Counted from the first letter of the stretch, positions 1-8,975 are shown. The stretch: 64,000 nucleotides of DNA from Streptomyces sp. Edi4 (GCF_040253615.1 NZ_JBEJGY010000004.1:248001-312000); one strand, 5' to 3'. The notes: a model not told the origin generated them from the sequence alone. Program-made: numbers and translations.

Positions 1-145
1 GGAGTGCGGTTGCCCACCTGGTGCACCGCCTGCCCTCCGCCCGACGTAGCCGCGTACGCCGGTGACGCACACGCCGGCACACCCCATCCGCAGGAGCGCA
101 TCAGCCCCGTGCTCCCGCACCCGTCGTCCCCCGAGGGAAGCGTCC

Positions 146-1045
146 ATGGTTGAAGTGGACGCCTTCTGGGCCTACGCCATCGGGGCGGGCTGTGCCTTGT
201 CCACGGCCGAGCAACTGCGCGCGGCCGAAGACGCCGACCGGCGGCGCACGGTGCGCGAGCGCGACCTGACCGCGACCCTGCTGTTCATCGGGCTCCTCTT
301 CACCCCCATGGGCATGTGGCTCGCGGTCCGCTTCCCGGGCTGGGAGACGATGTACGCCGTCCGCCACGTCCCTCCGTGGGGGCTGGCGTTGTTCAGCGCG
401 GGTATCACCGCGAGCGCCACACTGGGCTACCTGTGCGCGCACCGGCTGGTCGTGGCCGGCCGGGTCTGGGCGGCGAGCATGCAGTACGTCGGCGGGTACA
501 CCGCCGTGTTCTTCGTGCTCCTCCACGGCTGGGACGGAACCGGCATCCACCGCTTCCTCGCCCCGGCGCCACGCGAGCAGTTCTCCCGAGCGCAGCTCCC
601 GTCCCGGACCGAGCTCGCCACCTGGCTGCACTCCCCCATCGCCGCCACCCTCCTCGCCATGGGGCTCGTCCTCATGCCCGCGATGTTCTGCCTGAACGCG
701 CGGGCCCACATCCGGGACGACAGCTCGCGCCGCCCCGTCGCAGCGCCCGCCCGGTGGACCCCCGGTGTCCGCCTCGTGACTCACGCGACGCTCATCGCCC
801 TGGGGCCGTGCCTGGCCTTGGCTCTCTCCGCCCGGCTGGCCGTCAGCGAGCTGGGCGCCCTGCCGGGAGGAACGCTCTGGGCGGCGGCCGCGGCCGCCCT
901 CCTGCGGCCGCGCGGGGCGCTGGCCACCCACTGCCGCAAAATGGTCCTCCCCACACTCCACGGCCGCACCCGAACACCCCCTCCCCCGCCGCTTCCCGGG
1001 CCGGCCCATGCGCCGGGCACCGCCGACCCGGCCGCCCGCCACTGA
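146..1045 (+). CDS. Multi-pass membrane protein of unknown function
   Basis: I do not recognise this 299-residue protein. Five or six hydrophobic stretches (about residues 41-63, 77-97, 108-128, 165-185, 217-237 and a weaker Ala-rich one near 246-258) indicate an integral membrane protein. A charged segment (residues 27-40) precedes the first helix and the C-terminal 40 residues are a Pro/Arg-rich tail. The ATG at 146 is preferred because a GAGGGAAG ribosome-binding site lies about 5 bases upstream; an in-frame ATG at 62 has none and adds a low-complexity leader. The next gene starts 38 bases downstream on the same strand, so the two may be cotranscribed. No catalytic motif is visible. Confidence 0.6.
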   Translation: MVEVDAFWAYAIGAGCALSTAEQLRAAEDADRRRTVRERDLTATLLFIGLLFTPMGMWLAVRFPGWETMYAVRHVPPWGLALFSAGITASATLGYLCAHRLVVAGRVWAASMQYVGGYTAVFFVLLHGWDGTGIHRFLAPAPREQFSRAQLPSRTELATWLHSPIAATLLAMGLVLMPAMFCLNARAHIRDDSSRRPVAAPARWTPGVRLVTHATLIALGPCLALALSARLAVSELGALPGGTLWAAAAAALLRPRGALATHCRKMVLPTLHGRTRTPPPPPLPGPAHAPGTADPAARH

Positions 1046-1082
1046 CCGGCCGGACCACCATCGCATATGACGGAGCGTCACC

Positions 1083-2408
1083 ATGCGCGCGCCCGCGCAC
1101 ACTTACGAAGAACTGCTCGGCGCCACCATGGCCCAAGCGCTCGCGGTGAGCGCCCTCACGCCCGCGAGCCACGATCTGGTCACGGTGCGCAGCGCCCTTT
1201 CGGGCCGTCCGCTGCCGCCGCTCGCCGTGTGCTCTGCGGCCGACGCCCGCGCCGCCGTCGCCCGGGGCCGCGAGGTGAGCGGATCCTGGCTGGGGGTCGG
1301 CGCACCGGCACGGCTGGGGGTCATCGCCGGGCTGCGCGAGGAAATCCGCGCCCATCGGGCCGACTTGAACAGGCTGTTGCGTCACGGCGCGGGCTTCGGC
1401 CCCGCCGACGCGGTCGAGGAATGCCAGGACGGTGAGCGGCTGTCGCGCCGTGCCGCGAGGGGAGGAGGCCTCGCCGCGCACCGGTGGCCGCGCTCACCGT
1501 ACGCGAGCGAGCAGACCGGTGCCCGCGCGGTCACCGTCTCGTACGGGGACGACGCACGGCCACTGGCCTCCCTGTGCGAAGGCGCGCTGCCCGCGCTCCT
1601 CAGGGGTGGGACGGTGGTGACCGAGGTGAGTGCGCGCACGGCGCCGGTGGCGCTGGCGGTGACCGCGATGGCCCGGCGCGCGGGCCTGCCCGACGGCGTG
1701 TGGCAGGTGGCGGTGCGCGGCGAGGCGCCCGGCGCGATGTCCGGTTCCGGCCTGCGCGCCGTCCTGGCCGAACACGCCGACGCCGTAGCGCCGTTGTGCT
1801 GCCCGCCGGACCCGGCCGAGTCCTTGCGGGTACGGTCGCGGCCACCGGGCCTGTTCGTTCTGCGTCACGACGGCAGTGCGCGCGCGGCCGCACGCGCCGC
1901 GGTGCGGGCATGCTTCGCCCGCGCGGGCCGTGGCTGCGCCACCACTCCGCACGTCGCCGTCCACGCCTCGCGGGCCGAGGAGTTCCTGCACCGGTTCAGC
2001 CGCGAGGCCGCCGCCTCGACCTGTACGACGACGCTGCCGGACGAACATCAGCTGGCTCTTCTGTCGGAGTGGTTCGACACATGCCTCGCGGCCGGAGCCC
2101 GTTCTCTCCTGCCCCGCCCGCGCACGCCGGAGCACCGGTCGGACGCCCCTTCGCCCGTCCCGGCTCCGGTCCTCCTCCGGGACCGCGCCGGCCTGAGCGA
2201 CTCCCGGCCGGAGATCCCCCGGGGGCCGGTCGCCCTCGTCACCGCGTTCACCCACTGGGCGGAGGTCCTGGACCACGCCCGGCACGGCGGACGCCACTTG
2301 TGCGTCTTCACCCGCACCCCTTTGCGGTACCTGTCCCCGCAGTTCGGCGACCTCCCCGCTCGCCGCATCCACCTCAATCGGGCGCCGAGAGCGGGCCTGA
2401 TGCCCTGA
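1083..2408 (+). CDS. Degenerate aldehyde dehydrogenase-family protein, probably catalytically altered
   Basis: The 441 residues follow the succinic-semialdehyde-type aldehyde dehydrogenase fold, with an N-terminal helix-rich region, a central NAD-binding region and a catalytic segment. Family landmarks are decayed. The cofactor-binding lysine position (family VVLKP) reads VVTEV. The ELGGK segment with the general-base glutamate is replaced by LFVLRHDG. Only the cysteine (RGCATT, aligned with family GQxC) seems retained. The protein is also shorter than the usual 455-500 residues and ends with a poor match to the C-terminal domain. It is either an inactive paralogue with another role or a gene in decay, although the frame is fully open. 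The intact homologue at 6075-7556 gives a direct comparison. Confidence 0.6.
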   Translation: MRAPAHTYEELLGATMAQALAVSALTPASHDLVTVRSALSGRPLPPLAVCSAADARAAVARGREVSGSWLGVGAPARLGVIAGLREEIRAHRADLNRLLRHGAGFGPADAVEECQDGERLSRRAARGGGLAAHRWPRSPYASEQTGARAVTVSYGDDARPLASLCEGALPALLRGGTVVTEVSARTAPVALAVTAMARRAGLPDGVWQVAVRGEAPGAMSGSGLRAVLAEHADAVAPLCCPPDPAESLRVRSRPPGLFVLRHDGSARAAARAAVRACFARAGRGCATTPHVAVHASRAEEFLHRFSREAAASTCTTTLPDEHQLALLSEWFDTCLAAGARSLLPRPRTPEHRSDAPSPVPAPVLLRDRAGLSDSRPEIPRGPVALVTAFTHWAEVLDHARHGGRHLCVFTRTPLRYLSPQFGDLPARRIHLNRAPRAGLMP

Positions 2409-2497
2409 CGCGGGGGAACGCGAACTCCGTCCGGCGAGTCTGGCCGGCTCCCTGGTTCCTCGCGGCGGCGGTCGGCTGACGCGCGCGAGGTGTGCTG

Positions 2498-3712
2498 TCA
2501 GGCCGTCAGACGGGCGCCGCGCCGCCACACGGCGCGGGTGTTGAGGGTGTCACCGATGTCGGTGGTCGGGTCGCCGTCGACCAGCACGAGGTCGGCGCGG
2601 AGTCCTTCCGCGATACGGCCCCGGTCGCCGAGGCGGAAGCGGCGGGCCGTGGTGGCCGTGGCCGCGCGCAGGGCCCGCGCGGGGGTGAGGCCGGCCGCGA
2701 CGAGGTGGCGCAGTTCGTGGTGCAGGCTCGCCCCGTGTGCCATACCCCCGAAGAACGTCTCGGGCATGGAGACGTCGGTGCCGGCCAGCACGTCCACGCC
2801 GGCGGCGTCCAGGGCGCGCACGGTGTCGTACACGTCCTGGAGTCTGCCCTGCGGGTAGCGGTTGTAGCTGGAGCGCAGGGTCTGGTCCCACTTGCTGTCG
2901 AGGCGTGCGGCGACCCGCGGGTCGTCGGCCAGTTCGCCGGCGGTGATGCCCATCATCGAGGCGTTGAGGGTGACGCAGGGAATGACGAACATGCCCGCGT
3001 CCTTGATGAGGCTGATGATCTCGGGGGTGTGTGGCTGGTCCATGAACACATGGGTGAGACCGTCGATACCGGCTTCGGCGGCCATTTCGGTGGCTTCCAG
3101 CGTCAGCGCGTGGGCCACGGTGAGGGCGCCGTACTTCTTGGCTTCCGCCACACCCGCGTTCACGGTGGCCTGGTCCAGCGAGGGCAGTCCCGGGTGCCCC
3201 TCCACGCTGCCGTCGTCGATCATGAACTTGATGAAGTCGGAGCCTCGGGCGAGGAGTTGAGGCACGAAGGCGGCGGCCTCCTCGGGAGTGGTGGAGAACG
3301 GCATCAGGGGCATCACGGGGGGAAGCTCCCACTTCGGCCGGAACCCCTCGGGCATCAGTTCGCTGGGGTGGCCGCCGGGCGGCGTGATGGCGAAGCCCGC
3401 GGAGCGCACGTCGGCCACGGAGTCGTCGTCGGTGATGAGCCCCCGGTTCTCCCGGGTGTTCATGCCCTGCATCTCCAGTTCGGTCGTCACACCGAAGCGC
3501 AGGGCCAACGCCAGGGAGCCCGGGGCGGAGTGGACATGCGCGTCGATGAGCCCCGGCAGCAGGGTGGCGCCGCCACCGTCGACGATCTCGCTGCCCCGGG
3601 GAGCCTCGCCCCCGACACGGGCGATCCTTCCGCCGTCGAGGACCACGGTCCTTGCGCCGAGGGACTTCTCCCCGTCGAAGACCTGCGCGTTGGTGATCGC
3701 GGTGAGTGCCAT
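2498..3712 (-). CDS. Metal-dependent amidohydrolase (imidazolonepropionase-like)
   Basis: A 404-residue cytoplasmic hydrolase of the amidohydrolase (TIM-barrel) superfamily. The start of the barrel carries DAHVHS, the HxH metal-binding motif. Further landmarks are a central His (AHALTLEA), GLTHVF, and a late GTDVSM with the catalytic Asp. The N-terminal beta-sandwich (ITNAQVFDGE) and the C-terminal segment (GRIAEGLRADLVLVDGDPT) are typical for cyclic-amide or dipeptide hydrolases; the substrate cannot be read. The start at 3712 gives the family's usual MALTAI-type N-terminus and is preceded by GAGGCGGG; an upstream ATG adds 18 unrelated residues. It is transcribed divergently from the MarR gene at 3813, with a candidate operator between them, so it is probably that regulator's target. 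Confidence 0.88.
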   Translation of the reverse strand: MALTAITNAQVFDGEKSLGARTVVLDGGRIARVGGEAPRGSEIVDGGGATLLPGLIDAHVHSAPGSLALALRFGVTTELEMQGMNTRENRGLITDDDSVADVRSAGFAITPPGGHPSELMPEGFRPKWELPPVMPLMPFSTTPEEAAAFVPQLLARGSDFIKFMIDDGSVEGHPGLPSLDQATVNAGVAEAKKYGALTVAHALTLEATEMAAEAGIDGLTHVFMDQPHTPEIISLIKDAGMFVIPCVTLNASMMGITAGELADDPRVAARLDSKWDQTLRSSYNRYPQGRLQDVYDTVRALDAAGVDVLAGTDVSMPETFFGGMAHGASLHHELRHLVAAGLTPARALRAATATTARRFRLGDRGRIAEGLRADLVLVDGDPTTDIGDTLNTRAVWRRGARLTA

Positions 3713-3754
3713 GGAAGCCCGCCTCGTTTCATTGCCCGTCGCATGTACATACCG

Positions 3755-3767
3755 AATGCTATGCATT
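3755..3767. promoter_or_regulatory. Candidate MarR operator
   Basis: Perfect inverted repeat AATGC-TAT-GCATT in the 100-bp divergent gap between the amidohydrolase and MarR genes. A second A/T-rich element with ATGCA-type half-sites lies just downstream (about 3774-3786). The position is right for a site controlling both promoters; binding is inferred. Confidence 0.45.
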
Positions 3768-3812
3768 TACCGATGAGCATGCAAATGGGTGGGCGCGGGC
3801 TAGACTCGGGCC

Positions 3813-4280
3813 ATGAGCAGCGCGTCCTTCTCCGATCAGAGCCCCGACGACCTGGCGCTTGACCAGATCGGCCCGGCGCTCTCCCGTCTGCGACGCCGCG
3901 CACCCGCTTCGGGCAAGGACCTGTCGCGCAACCTCGTACTCAATGTGATCGCCGACGCTCCGGACGAGACGACGGTCGGCGGACTCGCCGCCGAGATGGG
4001 TGTCGCTCAGCCCGTGGCCAGCAGGACCGTCGCCGCCCTCATCCAGGAGGGCCTGCTGCGCCGGGCGGCTTCCCAGCTCGACGGACGCCGCACCGTGCTG
4101 GAGCTCACCGAGCACGGCGAGGCCGAGCGCGGCCGCTTCGCCGCCGAACAGCGTGCGGCGTTCCTGGAGATCACCGCCGCCTGGTCGCCGGAGGAACGGC
4201 TCCTGTTCGCACGCCTCCTGGTCCGCTACGGCGTCGACGCCACCGCCTGGTCCAGGAGCCGGGCCGCGGCCCGCGACTGA
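3813..4280 (+). CDS. MarR-family transcriptional regulator
   Basis: A 155-residue winged-helix regulator of the MarR type. The recognition helix region is TVGGLAAEMGVAQPVASRTVAALIQEG and the wing follows with DGRRTVLELTEHG, both characteristic. The flanking helices would form the dimer interface. No conserved Cys redox sensor is evident. It is divergent from the amidohydrolase gene, and inverted repeats lie in the intergenic region, so it most likely represses that gene and itself in response to a small ligand. The start at 3813 has only a weak ribosome-binding site; translation may be nearly leaderless. Confidence 0.85.
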   Translation: MSSASFSDQSPDDLALDQIGPALSRLRRRAPASGKDLSRNLVLNVIADAPDETTVGGLAAEMGVAQPVASRTVAALIQEGLLRRAASQLDGRRTVLELTEHGEAERGRFAAEQRAAFLEITAAWSPEERLLFARLLVRYGVDATAWSRSRAAARD

Positions 4281-4451
4281 ACGGGCGCCCCGGCGCCGCG
4301 TCGAGATCCGCGCGACAGCCCGGACCCACGCGCGACGCGGGTCTGACCGGAGAGGGCGCGGGCCCCAACACCCGGCGCCCGTACGACAGATGAGCCCCAC
4401 GGCTCGCCTCCCACTCCGGTACGCGGACCTCAGGGGCGCGGGCGGGTGGCG

Positions 4452-5156
4452 CTACTCCGCGAGGCGGTGCAACCAGTCACGCAGGAGGGCCTTCTCCGTG
4501 GCGCGCAGCGCGGTCGCGGCGCCGCCCTCTCCCGCCAGCGCCGCGTCGAGGGCGAGCGCGCGGGTCGCCAGGTCCGTGCCGGTGGCGACCGGCGCATCGG
4601 TGGTGATGGACCCGATGACGATGTCGCGCAGCCGTGTCGAGGCCGACAGATTCCGCCGCGCCGGGTCTTCACCGATCAGCGCCATGGCGGCACCGGTCGT
4701 CGCGGCGTGGACCACATGGGTCGCCTCTTCCACCGGCACCCGAAGGCGCCCGTCGGCGGCGGCCCGGTCCAGCCGGCTCACCAGAAGGGCGTGCGCCTCG
4801 TCGGCCGCCGGGGGCCTGCGGCCGGGGCGGGCCGTCCCGTACATGAGCAAGTAGAAGGCGGGGTGTCGCAGGCCGAAGTCGACGTGCAGGTCCCAGCCCC
4901 GGTAGAGATCGGCCACCGGATCCTCGGAACCGGCCAGCACCTCGTGCTTCTCGGCCAGGTACATCTCGAAGCCGTGCGCGGCCAGCTCGTCCAGCAGGCC
5001 GTCCTTGTCGCCGAACATCCGGTACAGCGCCGGGGCCGTGATTCCCGCCGCGGTGGCCACGGCCCGCGTGGAAACCGCCTCGCTGCCCCGCTCCTCCAAC
5101 AGCTCGGCCGCGACTCGCAGGACCCGGTATCTGACGGCGCGCTTGGGATCATCCAT
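4452..5156 (-). CDS. TetR-family transcriptional regulator
   Basis: A 234-residue TetR regulator. The N-terminal helix-turn-helix spans about residues 12-55, with the typical AGITAPALYRMFGDKDGLL segment (family pattern of turn plus YxHFxxKxxL). The remaining helical domain is the ligand pocket, with no recognisable ligand signature. The gene is divergent from a flavoprotein and an aldehyde dehydrogenase gene. Two overlapping perfect or near-perfect palindromes start nine bases upstream of its start codon, which fits an autorepressor also controlling that detoxification pair. Confidence 0.88.
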   Translation of the reverse strand: MDDPKRAVRYRVLRVAAELLEERGSEAVSTRAVATAAGITAPALYRMFGDKDGLLDELAAHGFEMYLAEKHEVLAGSEDPVADLYRGWDLHVDFGLRHPAFYLLMYGTARPGRRPPAADEAHALLVSRLDRAAADGRLRVPVEEATHVVHAATTGAAMALIGEDPARRNLSASTRLRDIVIGSITTDAPVATGTDLATRALALDAALAGEGGAATALRATEKALLRDWLHRLAE

Positions 5157-5164
5157 GGGAACGA

Positions 5165-5204
5165 TGATACGCCCTCTTGCGTATCACTGCTCTAACAGTG
5201 CTAC
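5165..5204. promoter_or_regulatory. Double overlapping TetR operator
   Basis: Two inverted repeats overlap here. The first is TGATACGC-N6-GCGTATCA (5165-5186, perfect, 8-bp arms). The second is GTATCACTG-N6-CAGTGCTAC (5181-5204, 8 of 9 positions paired). Both have 6-bp spacers and centres 17 bp apart. They lie directly upstream of the TetR start codon. Such tandem palindromes suit two TetR dimers bound on neighbouring faces; this is an inference. Confidence 0.65.
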
Positions 5205-5419
5205 GGTCAATACCGAAACACCGATCAAGGCCTTGCCGATGACCATGCGGACGCCCATGCCGAGTCCACACGCATGACCACATCGGCCGCGTCCCTGCCT
5301 CATACGTTCCGGCGCGCCTTCGGGCGTTCCGGCGTGCGTGCCGAGCGCCCGGCCGTCGCAGAACCGAGCCCAGAACAACACCCCCCGTCGGCACCCGCCG
5401 ACATCACGAGAGGACAACC

Positions 5420-6004
5420 ATGTCCGACATATCGATCGCCATCGCTTCCTACTCCGGTTACGGCCACACGGCCCAGATCGCCGCCGCCGTCGCCGACGGC
5501 GCGCTCTCCCTTCCCGGCACACAGGTCCACCGCGTGGACGTCGCATCGCTGAGCGACGCGGACTGGGAGACGCTGGACGACGCCGACGCCATCATCTTCG
5601 GCTCCCCCACCTACATGGGCACCGCCTCCGGCGCCTTCCACGCCTTTGCCGAAGCCACCAGCAAGCGATGGATGACCCGCGCGTGGAGCGACAAGCTGGC
5701 CTCCGGATTCACCAACTCCGGTTCCATGAGCGGGGACAAGATGCACACCCTGCAATACTTCGCGGTCCTGGCCGCCCAGCACGGCATGCTCTGGGTGAGC
5801 CTCGGCCTGCTCCCGGGCTGGAACACCACGACCTCCAGCCCCGAGGACGACAACCGGCTCGGCTTCTACCTCGGCGCCGGTGCGCAGAGCTTCAACGACA
5901 CCGCCGACGTGCATGACGCCGATCTGAACACCGCGCGCCACCTCGGCCGCCGCGTCGCCGAGCAGACCCGCGTCCACTGCGACGGCCTGGCCGCCCAGCG
6001 GTAG
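5420..6004 (+). CDS. Flavodoxin/WrbA-like FMN-dependent reductase
   Basis: A 194-residue flavodoxin-fold protein. The N-terminal phosphate-binding loop (IAIASYSGYGHTAQIA) and the second FMN-contact motif (IIFGSPTYMGTASGAF) match the WrbA/NADPH-dependent FMN reductase group. Length also fits WrbA-type quinone reductases. It is expected to be a cytoplasmic two-electron reductase for quinones or related electrophiles. It is the first gene after the TetR operators, and an aldehyde dehydrogenase gene follows 70 bases later on the same strand. The pair looks like a small redox or aldehyde detoxification operon. Confidence 0.85.
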   Translation: MSDISIAIASYSGYGHTAQIAAAVADGALSLPGTQVHRVDVASLSDADWETLDDADAIIFGSPTYMGTASGAFHAFAEATSKRWMTRAWSDKLASGFTNSGSMSGDKMHTLQYFAVLAAQHGMLWVSLGLLPGWNTTTSSPEDDNRLGFYLGAGAQSFNDTADVHDADLNTARHLGRRVAEQTRVHCDGLAAQR

Positions 6005-6074
6005 TCCGCACGTCCGCACATCACCACCGCTCGCCCCGCCCTCCCCGGGCGGGGCGACCGGGACGGGAGCACAC

Positions 6075-7556
6075 ATGACCCCCACCACCCCATCCCCTTT
6101 GCAGCGACTCATGATCGGCGGCAGCTGGCAACAGGCGGCCGGCCACCGCACCTACGAGGCGTACGACCCCTACACCGGCGCAGTCGCCTCCCGCGCCGCG
6201 GCCGCCGACACCTCGGATGTCGTACGCGCAGTCGAAGCGGCCGAGCGGGCACGCGGTCCCTGGGCGCGGCTGGCACCGAGCGAACGCCGCCGCCTCCTGT
6301 GGGCGGCAGCCGAGAAACTGGAAGCCCGCGCCCGGGAACTGACCGAGGCGATGACCGCCGAGATGGGCGGCCCTGCGGCCTGGGGCGCACACAACGTCAA
6401 GGTCCTGGCCGAGAAGATCCGTTACGCGGCGAGCGCCGCCCACGAGGGCCTGACCGGTGACGTCATCCCCTCGGAGGCCACGGGGCGCACCTCGCTCGCC
6501 GTCCGCAAACCGGTCGGCGTGGTCGCGAGCATTGTTCCCTGGAACGCCCCGGCGCTGCTGGTGGGCGCTTCGGTTCCGGCGGCGCTGGTCCTCGGCAACA
6601 CCGTCGTGATGAAGGCGTCGGAGCAGACACCCCGCACCCATGGCCTGGTCGTCGAGTGCTTCATCGAGGCGGGACTGCCGGACGGCGTGCTCAACCTGAT
6701 CACCAACGCACCCGAGGACGCACCCGCCACGGTTGACGCGCTCATCGCTCACCCGGCCGTACGACGCGTCCACTTCACCGGCTCCACCCGCGTCGGCCGC
6801 GTCATCGGCGAGAAGGCGGCCTCGCACCTGAAGCCGGCGGTCCTGGAGCTCGGCGGCAAGGCTCCGGCCATCGTCCTCGCCGACGCCGACCTCGGCCACG
6901 CCGTCGGCGCGGTGGGTTTCGGCGCGTTCGCCAACGCGGGCCAGGGCTGCCTGTCCACGGAGCGCGTCGTCGTGGACCGCGCCGTCGCGGACGAGTTCAC
7001 CCGGCGTCTGGCCGCCCTGGCCGCCACCATCACCTGCGGAGATCCCCGTGACCCCGGGACCGTCCTCGGCCCGGTCGTCGGCCGGGACACCGTCTCGCGC
7101 CTGACCGGTCTGGTCAGGGACGCCGTGGGGGCGGGCGCACGGCTGCTGGCAGGAGGAACGGCCACCGGCCCGTGCTTCGCCGCGACCGTTCTGGCCGATG
7201 TCGCACCCGGCATGCGGGTCTACCGTGAGGAGTCGTTCGGGCCGGTGGTCACCGTCGTCACCGTCGACGGCCCCGAGGAAGCCCTGCGCGTGGCCAACGA
7301 CAACGACTACGGTCTCACCTCCGCCATCTTCACCCGCGACATTCCCCTGGCCCTGACCCTTGCGCGGCGCATGAACACCGGCATGTGCCACATCAACGGA
7401 GCCACCCTTGACGATGAACCGCAGATCCCCTTCGGCGGGGTGAAGAACAGCGGCTACGGCAAGTCGGGCGGCCGGGCCGGACTTGAGGAGTTCACCGAAC
7501 TCCAGTGGATCACCATCGAAGGCCCCGAGAGCCCGCGCTACCCCATCACCGAATAG
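6075..7556 (+). CDS. NAD(P)-dependent aldehyde dehydrogenase
   Basis: A 493-residue, full-length aldehyde dehydrogenase of the betaine/phenylacetaldehyde class. All catalytic landmarks are present: the oxyanion-site Asn and cofactor segment (VASIVPWNAP), the cofactor-binding lysine (VVMKASEQTP), the Rossmann glycine motif (FTGSTRVGR), the general base (LELGGKAP) and the nucleophilic Cys (NAGQGCLS). It would oxidise an aldehyde to the acid in the cytoplasm. The substrate is not readable. It lies downstream of the WrbA-like gene and is probably under the same TetR control. Its intact motifs contrast with the decayed homologue at 1083-2408. Confidence 0.93.
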   Translation: MTPTTPSPLQRLMIGGSWQQAAGHRTYEAYDPYTGAVASRAAAADTSDVVRAVEAAERARGPWARLAPSERRRLLWAAAEKLEARARELTEAMTAEMGGPAAWGAHNVKVLAEKIRYAASAAHEGLTGDVIPSEATGRTSLAVRKPVGVVASIVPWNAPALLVGASVPAALVLGNTVVMKASEQTPRTHGLVVECFIEAGLPDGVLNLITNAPEDAPATVDALIAHPAVRRVHFTGSTRVGRVIGEKAASHLKPAVLELGGKAPAIVLADADLGHAVGAVGFGAFANAGQGCLSTERVVVDRAVADEFTRRLAALAATITCGDPRDPGTVLGPVVGRDTVSRLTGLVRDAVGAGARLLAGGTATGPCFAATVLADVAPGMRVYREESFGPVVTVVTVDGPEEALRVANDNDYGLTSAIFTRDIPLALTLARRMNTGMCHINGATLDDEPQIPFGGVKNSGYGKSGGRAGLEEFTELQWITIEGPESPRYPITE

Positions 7557-7605
7557 CGGGGCAGAACAGGCGGGGCCGGCCTCGTTCATGGCGTGCCGTC
7601 AAAGG

Positions 7606-7872
7606 TCACAGGCGCGTGCGTTTCGCCGACGGCGCCGGCCCCCGGTTTCGGGTCTTCGCGGCAGGGCCGACGCCACGGAGCAGGGAGGCGATCGCGGCCA
7701 GAAGGGCCAGCGCGGCGCCGAAGGCGAACACGACGACCAAGCCGGAGTGGAAGGGCCCGGAGATCAGGGCGGGCAAGAACTCCCGCTCCGTCAGGGCCTG
7801 TTGCCGCACGGTGGGTACGTCTCCACGCAGGTGGGCGCTGTCGGGAGCCGGGCGGGACCGGTCGCCGTTCAC
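7606..7872 (-). pseudogene. C-terminal remnant of an MFS (DHA2-type) drug exporter
   Basis: The 88-residue frame holds only one clear transmembrane segment (VVVFAFGAALALLAAIASLL) preceded by LPALISGPFHSGL. This combination is typical of the last helix and preceding periplasmic loop of 14-helix DHA2 multidrug transporters. The other 13 helices are absent: upstream on this strand the sequence turns into the promoter region of the questin oxidase gene. It is best read as a gene fragment left after deletion. A functional single-helix protein cannot be excluded. Confidence 0.5.
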
Positions 7873-7964
7873 AGCAGGAGCGGTGCGGCAGCCGGCGAGT
7901 CCTAGGCGGGGCTTAGGTCCTCAGCCCGTTACGCCGCCGCGACGACGCGTCTAACGTCCCCGCC

Positions 7965-8975
7965 ATGGATACGACAGGGATTCTGGACGAAGCGCTCGCG
8001 CGGCTGCACGTCTGCGGGCCCGAGCGGCTTGGACGGCTCACCAACCACGCGCCGATGGCCGTCGAAGCTCTTGTCGCGCGCGGACAGGCGCGCTCAGTAC
8101 ACCGCTGGCTCGACCTGTACGCGCGCAAGCTGGAGGAATTCCCGTCCGGCGTCGCGCCCGTCACGGCGGCCAATTGGCGTTCCGCGCTGGGCGACCCGAG
8201 CCGCGCGGCCGACTGGATCCGCTTCTTCGAGCGGGAGATCGCCGAACATCCCTGGCGCGAGGTCCTTGCCGCATGGTGGCCCCTTCTCCTGCCCGGGATG
8301 TACGGCGGCTCGACACACCCGGTGATCCGGGTGGGCCACGCCGTGCGCACTCTGCTGTCGGACGAGGTCACCGAACCCCGTCTGAGAGAATTCGCGCACG
8401 GCCTCGGCTACTGGGCCGCGCGCCACCGGCCCATCGCGACGCCGGCCCCGCTGCCCGGTGCCGCGAAGGCGGCCGCCGCTCTCGACACAGTGCCGCACAT
8501 CGCCCAGCAGGACGGCGGCTTCCCCGCGCGGCTCGGCCGCGTCAGGGCCCTGCCGGTGTGGGCGGCCGGGGTGACGGAACCACGTGACGCCTACCGCCAC
8601 CTCACCGAGCTGGTGCGGGCGGCGACACACCGGTACGCCACCCACGGCCACGGCGAGGAGACGATGCTCGTCCACGCGGCCACGGCCCCCAACGCCGTCC
8701 TGCGCACCCTGCCCGCGCTCCCGCAGTCCCTGTGGCCGTCCAGCCTGCGGGCGGCATGGACGGCCGCCGCGGCGGTCACGGCGATGTACGCACCGGCCGC
8801 TCCGGTCACCTACACCCCGCCCGGCACCTTCACCCCTGAAGAGGTCGTCGAACGGGCCCTGGCTCATGGCGACGAACACGTCATCAAACTCACCGATACG
8901 GCTCTCGACGTCGGCGACGAACCGGCCCTCGCAGCTGCTCTGCGCTCCATGGAGCTGAGCGTCCCGCTCGGGTGA
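7965..8975 (+). CDS. Questin oxidase-like protein (DUF4243 family)
   Basis: A 336-residue protein matching the questin oxidase/AflY family, whose fungal members carry out an oxygen-dependent Baeyer-Villiger-type ring cleavage of anthraquinones. Typical features are the N-terminal TNHAPMAVEAL segment, the PSGVAPVTAANWRSALG segment, the EHPWREVLAAWWPLLLPGMYGGSTHPVIRVGHA region with conserved histidines, and a C-terminal HxHGEETM region. No flavin-binding motif is visible, as is usual for this family. No polyketide genes flank it, so its substrate is unknown. It stands alone between an MFS remnant and a convergent small gene. Confidence 0.75.
   Translation: MDTTGILDEALARLHVCGPERLGRLTNHAPMAVEALVARGQARSVHRWLDLYARKLEEFPSGVAPVTAANWRSALGDPSRAADWIRFFEREIAEHPWREVLAAWWPLLLPGMYGGSTHPVIRVGHAVRTLLSDEVTEPRLREFAHGLGYWAARHRPIATPAPLPGAAKAAAALDTVPHIAQQDGGFPARLGRVRALPVWAAGVTEPRDAYRHLTELVRAATHRYATHGHGEETMLVHAATAPNAVLRTLPALPQSLWPSSLRAAWTAAAAVTAMYAPAAPVTYTPPGTFTPEEVVERALAHGDEHVIKLTDTALDVGDEPALAAALRSMELSVPLG

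Noticed and set aside
2492..3862. Long + strand frame opposite the amidohydrolase
   Set aside because: The - strand has all amidohydrolase metal motifs; the + product has no motif.
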